The translations under genes and the position numbers were made by a program. The notes beneath the pieces are model-generated. The model had not been told where the DNA came from. It did not search any database and saw only the letters and a program-made list of their open reading frames with translations. A stretch of DNA of 64,000 nt from Kordia sp. Its GTDB lineage: Bacteria; Bacteroidota; Bacteroidia; Flavobacteriales; Flavobacteriaceae. Each line of letters starts with the position of its first letter. Within the stretch, counting starts at the first letter, position 1. Positions 62,508-64,000 of the stretch are shown here, in pieces. Location: the NCBI RefSeq assembly GCF_022447245.1, contig NZ_JAKVBC010000016.1, positions 1-64,000 of the forward strand. Direction: 5' to 3'.

Positions 62508-64000
62508 TTATATAAATTTTTTATCTAAATCATCTACGCTTAAGGTGATGAATATGGTTTTTTGAAAAGGAGAAACGCTTGGTTCTTTGCAAGCGAATAA
62601 ATTATTTACCAAAGCCTGTTGCTCTTCGACTTCTAGTTTTTTTCCAGTACGAATTGCCATGCTCTTTGCTAAGGATTTTACCAATACATCGGTTTGACTA
62701 AAGCCTGTATCAGGAATCTCTCCTTGGAAATCGTTTAGCATTTGTTCAATGATAATTTGTAATTCACTTTCGGAAATGTTCGATGGAATTCCAGAAAGTT
62801 CAATGGTATCGTCTGTAATGTCGCTAAACATAAAACCAATATTTTCTAAACTTTCTTTAACTCCCTTCAAAAGTGCAATTTCACTGGTTGAAAATGTAAA
62901 CTTTACAGGAAATAGTAATTGCTGACTTACGGCTTCACTTACAGTAATATTTCGTAGCAATTGCTCATACAATACACGTTGGTGTGCTCTGTGTTGATCA
63001 ATAATAACAATTCCTGATTTGATAGAACTTACAATATATTTTCTGTGTAATTGATAGGTCAATGTTTCTCGTGGCTCTTCATTGGTGAACAAAGAACTGG
63101 TGACAGCTTCTGACTCAAATTCGATATTCTCGGTTGAAAATTGACTCGAATTAGACTGTGATTCCAATCCAACATACAAACTTTCCCAACCTTCCGTAGA
63201 TTCTTTTTTGTAATTAGTATATCGTGGTGCTGTAGTAGTATTTCCAAAAGTTTTCTTTTCGTCTGCAAACGGATTAAAACTACGATCTACCTGAATATTT
63301 GGAATTGCTGCTTGTTTGTTTTTATAATTATACGGCGTATCTAAATTTGAATCACGTTCAAAGTCGAGTACAGGTGCAATATTAAACTGTCCCAAACTAT
63401 GCTTTACGGTAGCGCGCAACATAGCGTATAACGAATGTTCATCATCAAACTTAATTTCTGTTTTTGTTGGATGAATATTGATATCAATCGTTTCAGGATT
63501 TACTTCGAGATAAATAAAATAACTCGGTTGCATCTTTTCTTTTAATAAACCTTCAAATGCTGCAGTAATTGCATGATGCAAGTACGGACTTTTGATAAAT
63601 CGGTTATTGACAAAGAAAAATTGTTCGTTTCTACTTTTCTTCGCAAATTCAGGCTTGCCTACAAATCCGCTAATTTTTACAATGTCTGTGTCTTCTTGAA
63701 TAGGAACAAGCTTCTCATTGGTTTTTCCTCCTAAAATATTTACAATACGTTGTCTATTATTGCTTTTTGGGAGATTAAAAAGTTCATTTCCATTATGATA
63801 TAAGACAAGTTTAATATCTGGATGCGCTAATGCTACACGTTGAAATTCATCAATGATATGGCGTAATTCTACCGCATCAGATTTTAAAAAGTTGCGTCGT
63901 GCAGGAATATTATAAAATAGATTTTTAACCGCAATTGAAGTTCCTGTTGGTGTGGCAATGACTTCTTGAATAATCAGTTTGCTTCCTTCAATTTTGATGC
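62508..64000 (-). CDS. mutL: DNA mismatch repair protein MutL, 3' part
   Basis: The gene enters from the right edge with ~497 C-terminal codons; its start is outside the window. Conserved ATPase-domain parts remain: NLFYNIPARRNFLKS, NNRFIKSPYL and INIHPTKTEIKFDD. The C-terminal dimerisation domain has IDQHRAHQRVLYEQLL and ACKEPSVSPFQK. The endonuclease motif DQHA(x)2E(x)4E of MutL nucleases is only partly matched (DQHRAHQRVLYE), and the usual CPHGRP-type block is absent. Couples MutS mismatch recognition to strand repair. Confidence 0.95.
   Translation of the reverse strand, partial: IKIEGSKLIIQEVIATPTGTSIAVKNLFYNIPARRNFLKSDAVELRHIIDEFQRVALAHPDIKLVLYHNGNELFNLPKSNNRQRIVNILGGKTNEKLVPIQEDTDIVKISGFVGKPEFAKKSRNEQFFFVNNRFIKSPYLHHAITAAFEGLLKEKMQPSYFIYLEVNPETIDINIHPTKTEIKFDDEHSLYAMLRATVKHSLGQFNIAPVLDFERDSNLDTPYNYKNKQAAIPNIQVDRSFNPFADEKKTFGNTTTAPRYTNYKKESTEGWESLYVGLESQSNSSQFSTENIEFESEAVTSSLFTNEEPRETLTYQLHRKYIVSSIKSGIVIIDQHRAHQRVLYEQLLRNITVSEAVSQQLLFPVKFTFSTSEIALLKGVKESLENIGFMFSDITDDTIELSGIPSNISESELQIIIEQMLNDFQGEIPDTGFSQTDVLVKSLAKSMAIRTGKKLEVEEQQALVNNLFACKEPSVSPFQKTIFITLSVDDLDKKFI

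Overview
The window looks like chromosomal DNA of a marine-type member of the Flavobacteriaceae (Bacteroidota). It is AT-rich, starts are not set by strong Shine-Dalgarno sites, many genes are preceded by a Bacteroidota-type -7 box (TAnnTTTG), and the gene set is typical: DUF5606, DUF5683, DUF6122, DUF349 and an OstA-like protein, a CtaA-type heme A synthase, and a long repeat protein of the type exported by T9SS. Three small genes carry the L-x-L-N-K-(K/R) class I lanthipeptide leader of Bacteroidota, which makes a Kordia-like genus my first guess. No rRNA, tRNA, CRISPR array or transposase gene was recognised.

Layout. 1-3580: 5' part of a very large secreted repeat protein. 3887-5647: two-gene ABC exporter. 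5941-11228: accessory stretch with a double-glycine bacteriocin-like peptide, a protein with kinase-like motifs, a lanthipeptide precursor, a nucleoid-associated protein, and a two-gene radical SAM/SPASM cassette with a membrane-anchored partner. 11273-17174: a frameshifted pRiA4b ORF-3-like gene, heme A synthase, CCA-adding enzyme, and a C-terminally truncated threonylcarbamoyl-AMP synthase behind a glycosyltransferase. 16266-30126: a surface-glycan (LPS/oligosaccharide) region with five or more glycosyltransferases, methyltransferases, a deacetylase, a GT9 and a Kdo-kinase-like protein, interrupted by a lanthipeptide gene and several decaying genes. 30340-38640: dapD, ruvX, def, DUF5606 and mazG, with a TetR/SDR pair, an acyltransferase and others inserted. 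38788-48907: DUF349, aroE, two tandem DUF368 genes, TPR, class III aminotransferase and OstA-like protein. 49184-57891: M16 peptidase, parA-parB-DUF5683-dapB-lepB and WbqC-DUF6122. 57905-59585: an accessory insert (possible ADP-ribosyltransferase-fold protein, HExxH protein, third lanthipeptide precursor). 59740-64000: EEP-family protein, two coupled rhomboids and the 3' part of mutL.

The most interesting themes are: (1) orphan RiPP precursors scattered singly, with no LanB/LanC/LanM in the window, two of them ending in nearly the same terminator hairpin; (2) an unassigned radical SAM plus membrane-partner cassette; (3) a protein with kinase-like motifs beside a bacteriocin-like peptide; and (4) an unusual number of broken but still readable genes. 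At least six are interrupted by single indels or nonsense codons: a lanthipeptide core, the threonylcarbamoyl-AMP synthase C-terminus, a penicillin-V-acylase relative, a beta-propeller lipoprotein, a pRiA4b ORF-3-like gene and a hypothetical gene. This points to recent gene decay or, for the frameshifts, to assembly errors. Family names rest on reading motifs by eye; no database search was run.
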